DNA from: a candidate division Zixibacteria bacterium RBG_16_53_22
GTDB taxonomy: Bacteria; Zixibacteria; MSB-5A5; UBA10806
Reading direction: 5' to 3'
NCBI GenBank assembly: GCA_001775395.1
Contig: MEWP01000142.1
Span: forward strand, 1-62,741
DNA: 62,741 nt
The position numbers were made by a program, and so were the translations under genes. Shown piece after piece: positions 34,203 to 43,429 of the stretch (within the stretch, counting starts at the first letter, position 1; each line of letters starts with the position of its first letter). A model generated the notes under the pieces. The model was not told the DNA's origin. It was given only the letters and a program-made list of their open reading frames with translations, and made no database searches.

Positions 34203-35456
34203 TTAGCTGATGCCCTTTCTGAAAGCGAACCCCATGTAGAACACGGGCAGGTAAATAATGATGACTATGGTCCCAATGACAATCGCGATCAGCACAATCA
34301 GCATCGGCTCGATCAGCGAAGTCAGACGCGTAATCACGGCCTCGAGCTGTTTGTCATAGAATGAGGCCGCCTTGGAAAGCATCTTGTCCATGTCGCCGGT
34401 CTCCTCGCCGGTGGCGGCAAGTGAAATCAGCGTATTGGGGAAAGCGTCGGTCTTCTTCAGCGAGGCCGCGATGGAAAACCCGTCCCTGATCAGACCGGTT
34501 GCCTCGCGGACCGCACGTTTATAGTGGACGTTGTCCATTACCCTGTAAACCAGGTTCATGGAATCGACCACCGGAACGCCGGCCCCCAGAAGCATCCCAA
34601 AGGTGCGGCAAAACTTGCTCATCAGCGAATTGATGATGATATTCTTGATGATCGGTATGTTCAGCTTGATGCGATCGACCACCTTCCGGCCGGTCTCGGT
34701 CAGGCCGATCACGATGAATGCGCAAGCAGCAAACACCAGGCCGATCAATGTGTATATTATATTGGCGCTGATAACGTCGGAAACGTGAATGAGAATCTGG
34801 GTCGGTACCGGAAGTTGGGCGTTGAATTTGGAATAGACATTCTGGAACATCGGCACCACCCACGCCATCAGAACGATCGTCAACATTGTCAGCACAACCA
34901 CCACAAACGACGGGTATGACATGGCCGAAAGTATCTTGCGCTTGGTGTCCTGAATGAATTCAAGATAGTCGGATAATTCCTCGAGCACCCCGTGGAGAGA
35001 TCCGGAGATTTCGCCCGAACGAACCAGGGCGATATATAGCGGTGTGAAAACGCCGGGGTGCCTTTCCATGGCATCCGATAGCGAAAAGCCCTTCTTGACA
35101 TCGTTCAGAAGCTGGGCGACCACCTTCTTGAATTTCTTGTTGGACTCCTCATAAAGAAGATTGTTCAGGGCCTTCTCGATTGTCAATCCGGCCGAGAACA
35201 TGGTCGCCATCTGGCGCGTGAAGAATACGAGAGTTCCCAGCGGAACGTGGGTTCGGAGCTTGTAGATAAAAAGCGATATCTCATCTATCAGGCCCCTCTT
35301 CCTGGCCGAATCCGCCACCTTGGAATCCAGCACCGAGATTACGGTCTGGCCCGATTCGCGAAGCTTGTTCAGCGCCGCATCGAGAGAGGTCGCCGAGATG
35401 GTTCCCTCGTGTTTATTTCCCTTGCTGTCTTTAACTACATACGCGAATGTTGGCAT
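34203..35456 (-). CDS. pilC2: type IV pilus platform protein PilC (second copy)
   Basis: The 417-residue protein is a GspF/PilC platform protein with two T2SSF domains ('LVFFTRQMATMFSAGLTIEKA' split at the helix, and 'MSKFCRTFGMLLGAGVPVVDS') and a final hydrophobic helix. It is the last gene of the second pilus operon, after pilB2, and before a strong terminator. It is longer and clearly different from the copy at 10801-12000, so this is not a recent duplication. Confidence 0.93.
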   Translation of the reverse strand: MPTFAYVVKDSKGNKHEGTISATSLDAALNKLRESGQTVISVLDSKVADSARKRGLIDEISLFIYKLRTHVPLGTLVFFTRQMATMFSAGLTIEKALNNLLYEESNKKFKKVVAQLLNDVKKGFSLSDAMERHPGVFTPLYIALVRSGEISGSLHGVLEELSDYLEFIQDTKRKILSAMSYPSFVVVVLTMLTIVLMAWVVPMFQNVYSKFNAQLPVPTQILIHVSDVISANIIYTLIGLVFAACAFIVIGLTETGRKVVDRIKLNIPIIKNIIINSLMSKFCRTFGMLLGAGVPVVDSMNLVYRVMDNVHYKRAVREATGLIRDGFSIAASLKKTDAFPNTLISLAATGEETGDMDKMLSKAASFYDKQLEAVITRLTSLIEPMLIVLIAIVIGTIVIIIYLPVFYMGFAFRKGIS

Positions 35457-35521
35457 CTATATTCTCCCTCGACAGGCGAAAGTATCACTGCCTGCTAATG
35501 TCTGAAGGACAATTCTAGCAA

Positions 35522-37225
35522 TTAATCTTCGTCTACCGTTTTCTTGAGCACCTCTTCGGCCGAGACCTTTCCGGCAAGAACCTTCCTGATTCCAGCGTCG
35601 CGAAGCGTCAACATGCCGGCCCTGGTCGCCTCCAGCCTGATGTCGTCCTCATTCTTGCCCTCGAAAATGACCCTTCTGAGACCAAGCTTCATCTCCATCA
35701 GTTCAAAAAGCGCGGTCCTGCCGAAATGACCGGTGTTGCGGCATCTGACACACCCCCTGCCCTTGTAGAACATGACATCCTGGTACTTGTCGGGTTCCAT
35801 CTTCAGAGCGACAAACTCCTCGGGCGCCGGTTTGTATTCCTGCTTGCAGGCGCTGCAGATTGTTCTTACGAGCCGTTGCGCCATTACCAGGTTAGTCACT
35901 GAGCCGGCCAGATAACGGGGAACGCCGATGTCGAGCATCCTGGTGATGGTGGAGGGGGCGTCATTGGCGTGCAGCGTGGTGAATACCAAATGGCCGGTGA
36001 GCGCGAATTTTATGGCGATGTCTGACGTTTCCTTGTCTCTGATCTCGCCGATGAGGATTTTGTCCGGGTCCTGCCTGAGAATATGCCGCAGCGTGGTCCC
36101 GAATGATAAACCGATGGAATCATTGGTGGCGACCTGGTTGATCCTGTCGATTTGGTATTCGACCGGGTCCTCCACCGTTACGATATTGTCCTCCTCGTTC
36201 TGTACTGCCTTCAAGGCGGCATGCAACGTCGTTGATTTTCCACATCCTGTCGGGCCGGACACGATAATCATGCCATATGGCATGGTAATCCATTTGCGGA
36301 AAATCTGAAGCATGTCGTTTTCGAAACCGAGGTTGGCCAGGGTGAATTCAAAACCCTTCTTGTCCAGAAGCCGCAAGACGATTTTCTCGCCTCTTACCGT
36401 GGGCAGCACCGAGACACGGACATCTACCTCTCTCTCGGGCGTCTTGATGGAAATGCGGCCGTCCTGAGGCAGCCGCCGCTCCGCAATGTTGAGGTTGGAC
36501 ATGATTTTGAGTCGTGAGATTATGGCCGTCGCCGATTTAGCCGGAGCGGTCATAATTTCCTGCAGGGCCCCATCGATCCTGTACCTGACAAGCAGGGCAT
36601 CGAACAGCGGTTCGATGTGGATATCGGTGGCCCGGCTCTTGATGGCCTCCGATATTATGAGATTGACCAGCTTGACAATCGGGGCTTCGTCGAGTTCCTT
36701 TTTCAACTGGTTGACATCGATGTCATCAATCTCGCGCCCGTCGGCGGAGACAATGAAATCCATGCCCGAGAGGGCCTCGGAAACCTCACCCGTGGTGCGC
36801 AGCTCCTTGTAGTGGCGCTCGATAGCCTCGTCTATTATGAGCTGCGGCGCTATGCTCAGGGAAATCTGACTCTGCGTGATCTTATGCAGGTTGTCGATTA
36901 CGACGATATCCTCGGGATCGACCGTGACCACGTGGAGAATGTCGTTTTCCTTGCCGAAGGCCAGGCAATGATATTCCCGCGCGAAGAACTCCGGAATCAT
37001 CTCGAGGGCCGACTTATCAACCTTCATCAGGCCCTCGGCCGTCATCAGCGGAATCCCCAGCTGCCGGGAGAGGCCGAGAGCCAATTTCTCGTCGGTGATG
37101 AGGCCCTCGGCCAGCAGTACTTCGCCTAAACGCTTGCCATTTTCCTTCTGTCTCTTAAGGCCGATCTCCAGTTTATCATTAGAGATGAGTTTTTCCTTGA
37201 GAAGTACTTCTCCTAACAACTCCAT
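35522..37225 (-). CDS. pilB2: type IV pilus extension ATPase PilB (second copy)
   Basis: The 567-residue protein has the GspE N-terminal domain, Walker A GPTGCGKST, 'RQDPDKILIGEIRDKET' and two CxxC pairs ('CSACKQEY', 'CVRCRNTGHFGR'). It would power pilus extension with PilC2, 66 bases downstream. Motifs and linker differ from the first PilB, so both motors are probably in use. It follows the Ig-repeat lipoprotein gene by 48 bases. Confidence 0.93.
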   Translation of the reverse strand: MELLGEVLLKEKLISNDKLEIGLKRQKENGKRLGEVLLAEGLITDEKLALGLSRQLGIPLMTAEGLMKVDKSALEMIPEFFAREYHCLAFGKENDILHVVTVDPEDIVVIDNLHKITQSQISLSIAPQLIIDEAIERHYKELRTTGEVSEALSGMDFIVSADGREIDDIDVNQLKKELDEAPIVKLVNLIISEAIKSRATDIHIEPLFDALLVRYRIDGALQEIMTAPAKSATAIISRLKIMSNLNIAERRLPQDGRISIKTPEREVDVRVSVLPTVRGEKIVLRLLDKKGFEFTLANLGFENDMLQIFRKWITMPYGMIIVSGPTGCGKSTTLHAALKAVQNEEDNIVTVEDPVEYQIDRINQVATNDSIGLSFGTTLRHILRQDPDKILIGEIRDKETSDIAIKFALTGHLVFTTLHANDAPSTITRMLDIGVPRYLAGSVTNLVMAQRLVRTICSACKQEYKPAPEEFVALKMEPDKYQDVMFYKGRGCVRCRNTGHFGRTALFELMEMKLGLRRVIFEGKNEDDIRLEATRAGMLTLRDAGIRKVLAGKVSAEEVLKKTVDED

Positions 37226-37273
37226 TAAATTAAGCTCCTAATGCGTCATCCCGCCGGAGGCGGGAAAAAAATA

Positions 37274-40102
37274 CTAACTTCCAAACGGCCGAGTGCAAAC
37301 TATGTTGACCTCGGCGCTGACATCCTCGGGGGACGGGAAAAGGGAAGCCCGGACCCTGGTTTCTATCGTCGCGGTTCCATCTGGCAGATCCGGAATGTCG
37401 CAACCCCTGATGTAATACCGGCAACGGGCAACCCCATCTTGATCCGTTCTCACCGAATCCGGCGGGATAATAAATCCGGCGACAAGCGCGGTGAAATTAA
37501 TCAGGCCGTTTTCGATTGGGCAACCGCCGCCATCGTGCAGGGCGACAGTAATAGTCGATGTGTCGCGGTTGTTATAAGGTGGCCCCGGACCGCAACCGCT
37601 GTTGTCGGTCCAGAGGTTCCCGGGGCTGGCCCCAATCGACAAAACTCCGTCGAAAATGGGTAATATGAAAATTCCGGATGTATCTACCACCAACGCGGAG
37701 TCTCCAGCGGATGAAGCAACTACCCGAACCGACCTAAAAGTATCAAAACAACTGTAAATTATCCTGGTATAAGCGTTACCTTCAACAGAATCTGGATGAT
37801 AAGGTCGTGGCGTGCCGGTTGTTGAATTTCCCTCGATATTAGCCATGTCGTTGGGGATGAGGGTAAAGTAAACAGCGGTATTGTATTGAACCGGATTGGC
37901 GTAAACATCGCCGACGATAGCCGCGACCTGAACAAACCTGGTAGCGCCCCCAGCCGACTCACCCGCTCCCTCCAGCGAGATGTTAATCCAGTTTGGTGGG
38001 CCCGACGATATGGTTACAAGCGATTTTTCATTGCAGACAAACAGCGAATCCGGGTATTCCGGTACCGTGCATGCCCTGATCGCCACCGGCCCCGAATGAC
38101 ACCCGGAGTAAAGCTGAATTATCGCCTGGCCGTTGGGATTGGTTGGGACCGTATCGTGCTCAACCAAAAACTGCGAGTCAAACGACGGTCGCCAGTCGAG
38201 TGAACTGCACCCAGGGGGCGCGACGGTAATATCGAAGGCCACGTCATAACCTTCTGAAAGAGGATTACCAAAAGCATCCTGCAGGGTCGCGATAATCTGC
38301 GTCGATTGGCCGCCGACCTCAATATTGGTAGGAGAGGCCGTGAGATTCATGGTTGTGGCGGTCGAAGATATGCAATGATAGATCACTGGGCTGACGGTCC
38401 TGATCGTGTCGCTTGAAATGGTCGGATGGGGAACAAAAGCTATGACATTGTCATCCCCAATAAGTGGCCCGACCAGATATATCGTCCTGGCGATACCATT
38501 ATAAGTGGGGGCGGCCTGCGGCGCCAACGTCGAGCTCGAGTCCAACGTGTTGCGGAAATTGATCTGGGTGCCATCGGCGACGGGATTACCGTTGGCATCT
38601 CGAGCTTCCACTTCGATAGTATCGGTCGCGGCCGAGCCCGCCACCAGGGTAACGGTGCCGATCGGCCTGACGAATTGCAGGCTCGCAATGTCCCCGGCGA
38701 TATAATGAACCACGACCGTATCGGCAATCAAACCGGTCGCCGTATCGCTCAGCGCGCTGCGAACAACAATGGAATCGACACTGGAGCTGGTAGTAGTGGG
38801 AGCCGTGATCTTGATCCGTGCCTGGCCCGCCTCGGTGTCTGCCTGTAGTGCAGAAAGGGCGCCTGTCCCGGTATTGGATATGTAGACGGTAGTACCGTCG
38901 GCGATCAGGCCGCCGAGAGAATCCTGAACCGTGATGAAGATCGATGACGTTTCGGCGCCGTTGGCGGTGATCTGCTGCCTCTGTGCCGAAACAGTGATGA
39001 AACCGATTGCCCGGACCGGCAGAAGTGTGACAGTAGTGGTACAGATAGCCTGGTGGACCGGCGAGCCAAATCGATAATCAGCGATGATGTGCGAAAGCCG
39101 GGTCTCATTGACCCTCTGCGATGGTGTAAATGTCACGACCGCGGCGCCGCTGGCATCGGTATCGTCCTGCGACGTTATTGGTCCGTCGCTTTCTACATTG
39201 CGGAACTTGACAGTATCACCGACTATGGCATGACTGTCGGTATCGAGAAGGTAGGCCCGCACAGTGATACTGGTCGTGCCGTCACTGACCAGCTGGCTGG
39301 GCGTAGCCTCCAATCTCAGGGTGTTCATGACACGACGCATCGGTATTACAACGGAGGCCGCCAGGACCCCGCCGGCGGGAGCCGCGGTTACCGCCTGAAT
39401 AATCGCGCTGTCGGGAATATTGACCTCGTCGAGCTCCGTATTGTAAAAGAGAGCCTCGGCTATTCCGGAGCTGTTGGTGAGAGGCACCGTGGTGTTGGGA
39501 TCGGAAAATCCGATTCGGCCAACCTCGTTACGGACTGCAAACATAACTGCTTGCCCGCTGACACCTCTCTGGGTGGTATCGACCAGCATGGCGGTGATCG
39601 TATAAGGGCTGCCTTCGTGGTCGATCAATTTCGGAACAGGCGGCGAGAAAGTCAAATTCAGTGAATAATCGGACGGGCCGCTTATGTAAAGAGTCGTCCT
39701 TTTCTCCTTAGTGCCCGCCATAGCCGTTATGGTGACGCTGTCGTATTGACCAGGTTCTGTCACAAAAATAGCGTCGGTAAGTCCCTGGTAATCGGTCGTG
39801 TCGGGCGTAGTCAGAAGCCCACTATTGGGGGTTCGGGCCAAGCGCACGGCCACGCCTTGCATGCCGATACCATTGGAATCGGTGACCGCCAGGGCAATCT
39901 GCACCGTATCTACCGCCTGAGACGAGGTCAAATATACCTGATTCGGCGACAGCAGAATGAGTATATTCGAAACCTTGCTCGAGGTTACAGCCTTACCTGG
40001 TTCGACGGCGCGCCTTCTGTCGCATGACAACAGGGCAGAAAGCGCAGTAAGCATCAATAAAATGCCAAATACAACCAATTTTGTGGGGTTCTTGGTTGTC
40101 AT
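37274..40102 (-). CDS. large lipoprotein with Ig-like (Big_1/invasin-type) repeats
   Basis: The 942-residue product starts at an ATG with a GGAGGTG site (40102). An in-frame extension of 28 codons upstream is unsupported. It has a lipoprotein signal ending in the lipobox LLSC. The rest is a series of Ig-like domains of the bacterial Big_1/invasin type ('VQIALAVTDSNGIGMQGVAV', 'ITANGAETSSIFITVQDSLG', 'NGQAIIQLYSG'). It lies between pilQ and pilB2 in the pilus operon. It may sit on the outer membrane around the secretin, or act as an adhesin. No standard pil gene matches it. Confidence 0.85.
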   Translation of the reverse strand: MTTKNPTKLVVFGILLMLTALSALLSCDRRRAVEPGKAVTSSKVSNILILLSPNQVYLTSSQAVDTVQIALAVTDSNGIGMQGVAVRLARTPNSGLLTTPDTTDYQGLTDAIFVTEPGQYDSVTITAMAGTKEKRTTLYISGPSDYSLNLTFSPPVPKLIDHEGSPYTITAMLVDTTQRGVSGQAVMFAVRNEVGRIGFSDPNTTVPLTNSSGIAEALFYNTELDEVNIPDSAIIQAVTAAPAGGVLAASVVIPMRRVMNTLRLEATPSQLVSDGTTSITVRAYLLDTDSHAIVGDTVKFRNVESDGPITSQDDTDASGAAVVTFTPSQRVNETRLSHIIADYRFGSPVHQAICTTTVTLLPVRAIGFITVSAQRQQITANGAETSSIFITVQDSLGGLIADGTTVYISNTGTGALSALQADTEAGQARIKITAPTTTSSSVDSIVVRSALSDTATGLIADTVVVHYIAGDIASLQFVRPIGTVTLVAGSAATDTIEVEARDANGNPVADGTQINFRNTLDSSSTLAPQAAPTYNGIARTIYLVGPLIGDDNVIAFVPHPTISSDTIRTVSPVIYHCISSTATTMNLTASPTNIEVGGQSTQIIATLQDAFGNPLSEGYDVAFDITVAPPGCSSLDWRPSFDSQFLVEHDTVPTNPNGQAIIQLYSGCHSGPVAIRACTVPEYPDSLFVCNEKSLVTISSGPPNWINISLEGAGESAGGATRFVQVAAIVGDVYANPVQYNTAVYFTLIPNDMANIEGNSTTGTPRPYHPDSVEGNAYTRIIYSCFDTFRSVRVVASSAGDSALVVDTSGIFILPIFDGVLSIGASPGNLWTDNSGCGPGPPYNNRDTSTITVALHDGGGCPIENGLINFTALVAGFIIPPDSVRTDQDGVARCRYYIRGCDIPDLPDGTATIETRVRASLFPSPEDVSAEVNIVCTRPFGS

Positions 40103-40133
40103 GTTCACCTCCAAGGGATAAGTTTCTGGAGCT

Positions 40134-41651
40134 TCATTCTCCATCTTGCCTTTGGTCCAAGGGCGTTGTGATTTTCTGCTGGTCATCCTTGAGACCCTGA
40201 ACGTCCGATTTGATCTTCCGTAAGTCCTCGAATTCTGGCTCTAGGGCCGGCAAATTTGTCGTCTTTCCTTCATCCAGTATCCGGTATCCTTGGCTGGTTA
40301 AATTGCCGGCATCGGAGTAGCTTAATCCCTCTTTGACAATGCGAGGTGTTATCTCTATAAGAAGATCCGTTTTCTTAACAGACGAATTAACATGGGTGAA
40401 TAATTTCCCGATCAGCGGGATATTCGAAAGGAGCGGCATCCTGAATTCCACCTTGGCGTCCTCTATGGAAAACAGGCCACCGATAAATATCTGCTGCCCG
40501 TCCTTCACCAGGACCGTCGTGGAGGCTGTCCTAATTCTCTTTCTGGGATATATTCCCAGGACCAATTCCGTGATCGATGAGACCTCCGGGGTGACCCTGA
40601 CCGTGATGTAGCCGTCCTTGTTGATAGTCGGTGTCAGCTGCAGCTTGATTCCGACCGAATCTGTGACGACGATGGCGTTTTGCTGCGAGACCACCGCCCA
40701 GCGCAAAGTCTCACCGATCAGGATCGTGGCGGAACGGTTGTTCATGGTCGTCAACTGCGAATGCGCCAGGACCTTGGCCTTGTTCTTCTTCATCAGGAAG
40801 TCGAGAGTGACATCGAAAGCGTAGAGCTGACGGGAGAACTTGAACATGTTGTCGAATCCTTCGACTTTCTCGAAAGCGTACTTCTCGGGCAGTTCCCCCA
40901 GGCCCGGCAGGTTGCCGCCGAAATCGTTTTCATCTGGCGCTCGCGAGGCCCCGGTCGACTGGCCGTCCTGGTCTTTCACCAGCGGCGATTCGGCCAGTAT
41001 GGTTGTCAGCCTCGAGAGTTGTTCCCAGTCTATTCCCAATTCGTCGAGATCATCCGTGGCTACCTCGATCAGCCTGGCCTCGAGAAGAATCTGCGGCGCC
41101 GGCACGTCGACCGCCTTGATGATGTCGTTGATCTCGGCCACGACTCTGGGGCTGGCCAGCACCAGGATCTTATTGCCGGAAGTATCGATTTGAACCCTTT
41201 CGGTGAGGTCCTGAAGCAGATCCTTGACCTCCTCGGCCTTGGCGAATTTGAGATCGATCACGTGCGCCGAAAGGCCGATCTCCTGCTCCAGCGCCTGGGC
41301 ATCGGCAACCAGTATGGAGTTCCCCACAATCTCATAGGAAAGTCCGGCGGCCCTGACCACCAGGTTGATAGCCTCCTCGATGGGGGTATCCTTCAGGTGG
41401 ACCGAGATTCTCTCCTGCGTATTGACGCCGGGTCCGGTGACGATATTGAATCCGGATTTATCGGCCAGTATGGTCAGGATCGACGGCAGGAAGGCGTCGT
41501 CCGCATCGAGCGTAACTGTCTTCATCAGGCCGCGTTGAACAGTCTGCGGCCTGGAAACATCTGAAGCCTGTTGAGCGCTTGATATCCGGGGGAGCAGCAT
41601 GACTCCGACGATCAGGCACAATAACATACCCTTCACGGATGATTTAATCAA
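40134..41651 (-). CDS. pilQ: type IV pilus secretin PilQ
   Basis: The 505-residue protein has an STN/N0-like domain ('AFLPSILTILADKSGFNIVTG'-type stretch), a NolW/N1 domain ('DLKFAKAEEVKDLLQDL') and the secretin barrel with 'KDGQQIFIGGLFS', 'MPLLSNIPLIGKLFTH' and 'DLLIEITPRIV'. PilQ forms the outer membrane ring for the pilus. The AMIN domains of proteobacterial PilQ are missing, so it is short. The start is a TTG with an AAGGAGG site seven bases upstream, giving a clean signal peptide; 72 upstream codons are spurious. It follows pilP by 34 bases. Confidence 0.92.
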   Translation of the reverse strand: MIKSSVKGMLLCLIVGVMLLPRISSAQQASDVSRPQTVQRGLMKTVTLDADDAFLPSILTILADKSGFNIVTGPGVNTQERISVHLKDTPIEEAINLVVRAAGLSYEIVGNSILVADAQALEQEIGLSAHVIDLKFAKAEEVKDLLQDLTERVQIDTSGNKILVLASPRVVAEINDIIKAVDVPAPQILLEARLIEVATDDLDELGIDWEQLSRLTTILAESPLVKDQDGQSTGASRAPDENDFGGNLPGLGELPEKYAFEKVEGFDNMFKFSRQLYAFDVTLDFLMKKNKAKVLAHSQLTTMNNRSATILIGETLRWAVVSQQNAIVVTDSVGIKLQLTPTINKDGYITVRVTPEVSSITELVLGIYPRKRIRTASTTVLVKDGQQIFIGGLFSIEDAKVEFRMPLLSNIPLIGKLFTHVNSSVKKTDLLIEITPRIVKEGLSYSDAGNLTSQGYRILDEGKTTNLPALEPEFEDLRKIKSDVQGLKDDQQKITTPLDQRQDGE

Positions 41652-41685
41652 GATTTCCTCCTTAAGTGCTTTCTGCAACATCCAC

Positions 41686-42249
41686 CTAATAATTTTCCAT
41701 TCCGGAACCGTTGTTGGAGAAATCCGAATCTTCCCCCATCGTCTCCAACTCCTGAATTGGCTTGTTGACCAGGACAAGTCTTCCTGCTCCGCCTTCCAGG
41801 ACAACCTGCTTCTCCTCGATGCTTGTAACCCGGTAGGCCTTTTCGAGCCATCCGCCGACCTGGACAACGTAGCTCTTGCCGTTATACTTGATTATGGCTT
41901 TGGGATTATCGTCTACAACCGTGGCGGTCAGCCTGATCCGATCCTCTTCGTCGGTTTCCTTATATCCCGCACTGGCATAAGTGAAGCCCTTTATGACACG
42001 GCCAAGAAAAAGAGGATCCTGCGAGACCGCGAACCTGTGGCTCTGCGTGTTCTGCCAGATGATTTCGAGGGAATCGATGGTCGATTTGAGCGTCACGTTG
42101 GCGTCCAGCGTGGCCGGTTCCGATCCCTCGGCGCGCAGTTCCTGCCGTGCGCTGTTCATCAACATCCAGACAATCGAATAGCCCACGAAAAGAACCAGCC
42201 CAATCGCTGTCAAAATGGCCAAACCTTTTATAATGCTATCCCGATTCAC
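41686..42249 (-). CDS. pilP: type IV pilus lipoprotein-like PilP
   Basis: The 187-residue protein has one N-terminal membrane helix (about 8-29) and a C-terminal beta-rich domain ('AIIKYNGKSYVVQVGGWLE'). It lacks a lipobox, unlike proteobacterial PilP. Gene order between pilO and pilQ and size support PilP, which joins the inner-membrane PilN/O to the secretin. It overlaps pilO by 14 bases. Confidence 0.72.
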   Translation of the reverse strand: MNRDSIIKGLAILTAIGLVLFVGYSIVWMLMNSARQELRAEGSEPATLDANVTLKSTIDSLEIIWQNTQSHRFAVSQDPLFLGRVIKGFTYASAGYKETDEEDRIRLTATVVDDNPKAIIKYNGKSYVVQVGGWLEKAYRVTSIEEKQVVLEGGAGRLVLVNKPIQELETMGEDSDFSNNGSGMENY

Positions 42250-42835
42250 TTCTGAAACTCGCTTTCAATATGGCTAAGGCGTTTATTTGAAGAGTTATCG
42301 GATGTTGCCGCGGTTTGCCCACGATTTCATCCTGAATCGATGTCTGATCGATTTCATTATTGACCGTGAAATTGGAAACCCTGATCATCTGCGGAAATTT
42401 CTCCAACACGTCGAGGAATCTGCCCAATTCCTCGTAACTCGCCAGGATCCTCATTTCATAAGGCACCTGAAGATATTCCCTGATCACTTCCGAGGCCGGG
42501 TCCCTGGCCTCGATGATATCCATGGGTGACATGGCCACCAGCCTTATTCCAAGATGATCCATGGCCGTAGTCAAAAATTGCAGGAACGGTACCGAGGCTT
42601 TCTCCACCAGCGAATCATTGCGGCTTTCAATCAGGTTGTTCTTGATTAGCTGGGTGACGCCCTCGCGCTGCTCGGCCAATATCTGGGCGGCCAGAAGCTG
42701 CTTGTTTTTCTCCTCGATCTGGCTTTTTAATTCCGCCAGCCTCTTTGGCTGAGGCACGATGACATTATTGTAATAATAGTAGCAGCCCAGGAGCAGAACC
42801 AGGACCAATATCAATACGATTAAATTTTCCTTCAT
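42236..42835 (-). CDS. pilO: type IV pilus alignment protein PilO
   Basis: The 199-residue protein has an N-terminal membrane helix ('LIVLILVLVLLLGCYYYY'), a coiled-coil stretch ('LAELKSQIEEKNKQLLAAQI') and a C-terminal ferredoxin-like fold ('PYEMRILASYEELGRFLDVLE'). This is the PilO plan, partner of PilN in the inner-membrane alignment complex. It starts 12 bases after pilN. Confidence 0.86.
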   Translation of the reverse strand: MKENLIVLILVLVLLLGCYYYYNNVIVPQPKRLAELKSQIEEKNKQLLAAQILAEQREGVTQLIKNNLIESRNDSLVEKASVPFLQFLTTAMDHLGIRLVAMSPMDIIEARDPASEVIREYLQVPYEMRILASYEELGRFLDVLEKFPQMIRVSNFTVNNEIDQTSIQDEIVGKPRQHPITLQINALAILKASFRSESG

Positions 42836-42847
42836 CCTGCCTCCCGA

Positions 42848-43429
42848 CTATGATCTCAGCACGCAGGCAATCTCGAATTTGACGATTTCCTGCTCGTTGT
42901 GCTTGACACGTTGTGACGATTGAAACTTGATCTCCGCAAAATCGGAGCTGAAATCGGTATTGGCCTTGAGAATGTCTATAATCGATACCACCAGGTCCAG
43001 GTCCTTCAAGTCGCTTTTCACCTTGGATATTCCCTTGATAACGAAGGCATTGATATTGTCGTCATAGGAAAGCTCGGTGATGGCTACATCTCTGGGTAAA
43101 ATGCCGCCCAGCAGAGCAATCTTCTCCGACCAGGTCATCCGATTCTTGGCGACGTTGGCCAGCGTGAAAATATCCTCGGGCGAAAGGTAGTCGCTCGAGG
43201 CCTCGAGCCGATCTATCTTGGCCTCGATGGCCTGAAGCTCGGCCTCCTGGCTCCTGATGAGCTCCTGGATCTTGTATGATTTATACCCCGCATAGCCAAT
43301 TCCGGCCAGCACCAGGATGAAGAAAAGCGCCAGCGATATTATTTTGCGCTTCTTGCGGCCGCTCTCGAACTGATCCAGGCGGTTCGAGGCCTTGTTCAAG
43401 TTTATTTTATAATATTGCGCCCTCATCAA
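42848..43429 (-). CDS. pilN: type IV pilus alignment protein PilN
   Basis: The 193-residue protein has the short cytoplasmic PilN tail that binds PilM ('YYKINLNKA', the INLxx motif), a membrane helix (about 31-49), a coiled coil and a ferredoxin-like domain. It joins PilM to PilO and anchors the alignment complex. It overlaps pilM by four bases. Confidence 0.9.
   Translation of the reverse strand: MMRAQYYKINLNKASNRLDQFESGRKKRKIISLALFFILVLAGIGYAGYKSYKIQELIRSQEAELQAIEAKIDRLEASSDYLSPEDIFTLANVAKNRMTWSEKIALLGGILPRDVAITELSYDDNINAFVIKGISKVKSDLKDLDLVVSIIDILKANTDFSSDFAEIKFQSSQRVKHNEQEIVKFEIACVLRS

Noticed and set aside
34203-37225. Type II secretion (GspE/GspF) instead of pilus genes
   Set aside because: PilT, PilM, PilN and PilO are in the same operon and no GspC, GspL or GspM was seen.
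37249-37264. Hairpin CCCGCC/GGCGGG before pilB2
   Set aside because: On the minus strand the U-run comes before the hairpin, not after it, so it is not a terminator for these genes.
41652-41867. 72-codon extension of pilQ
   Set aside because: It has no ribosome site and would spoil the signal peptide; the TTG at 41651 has AAGGAGG.
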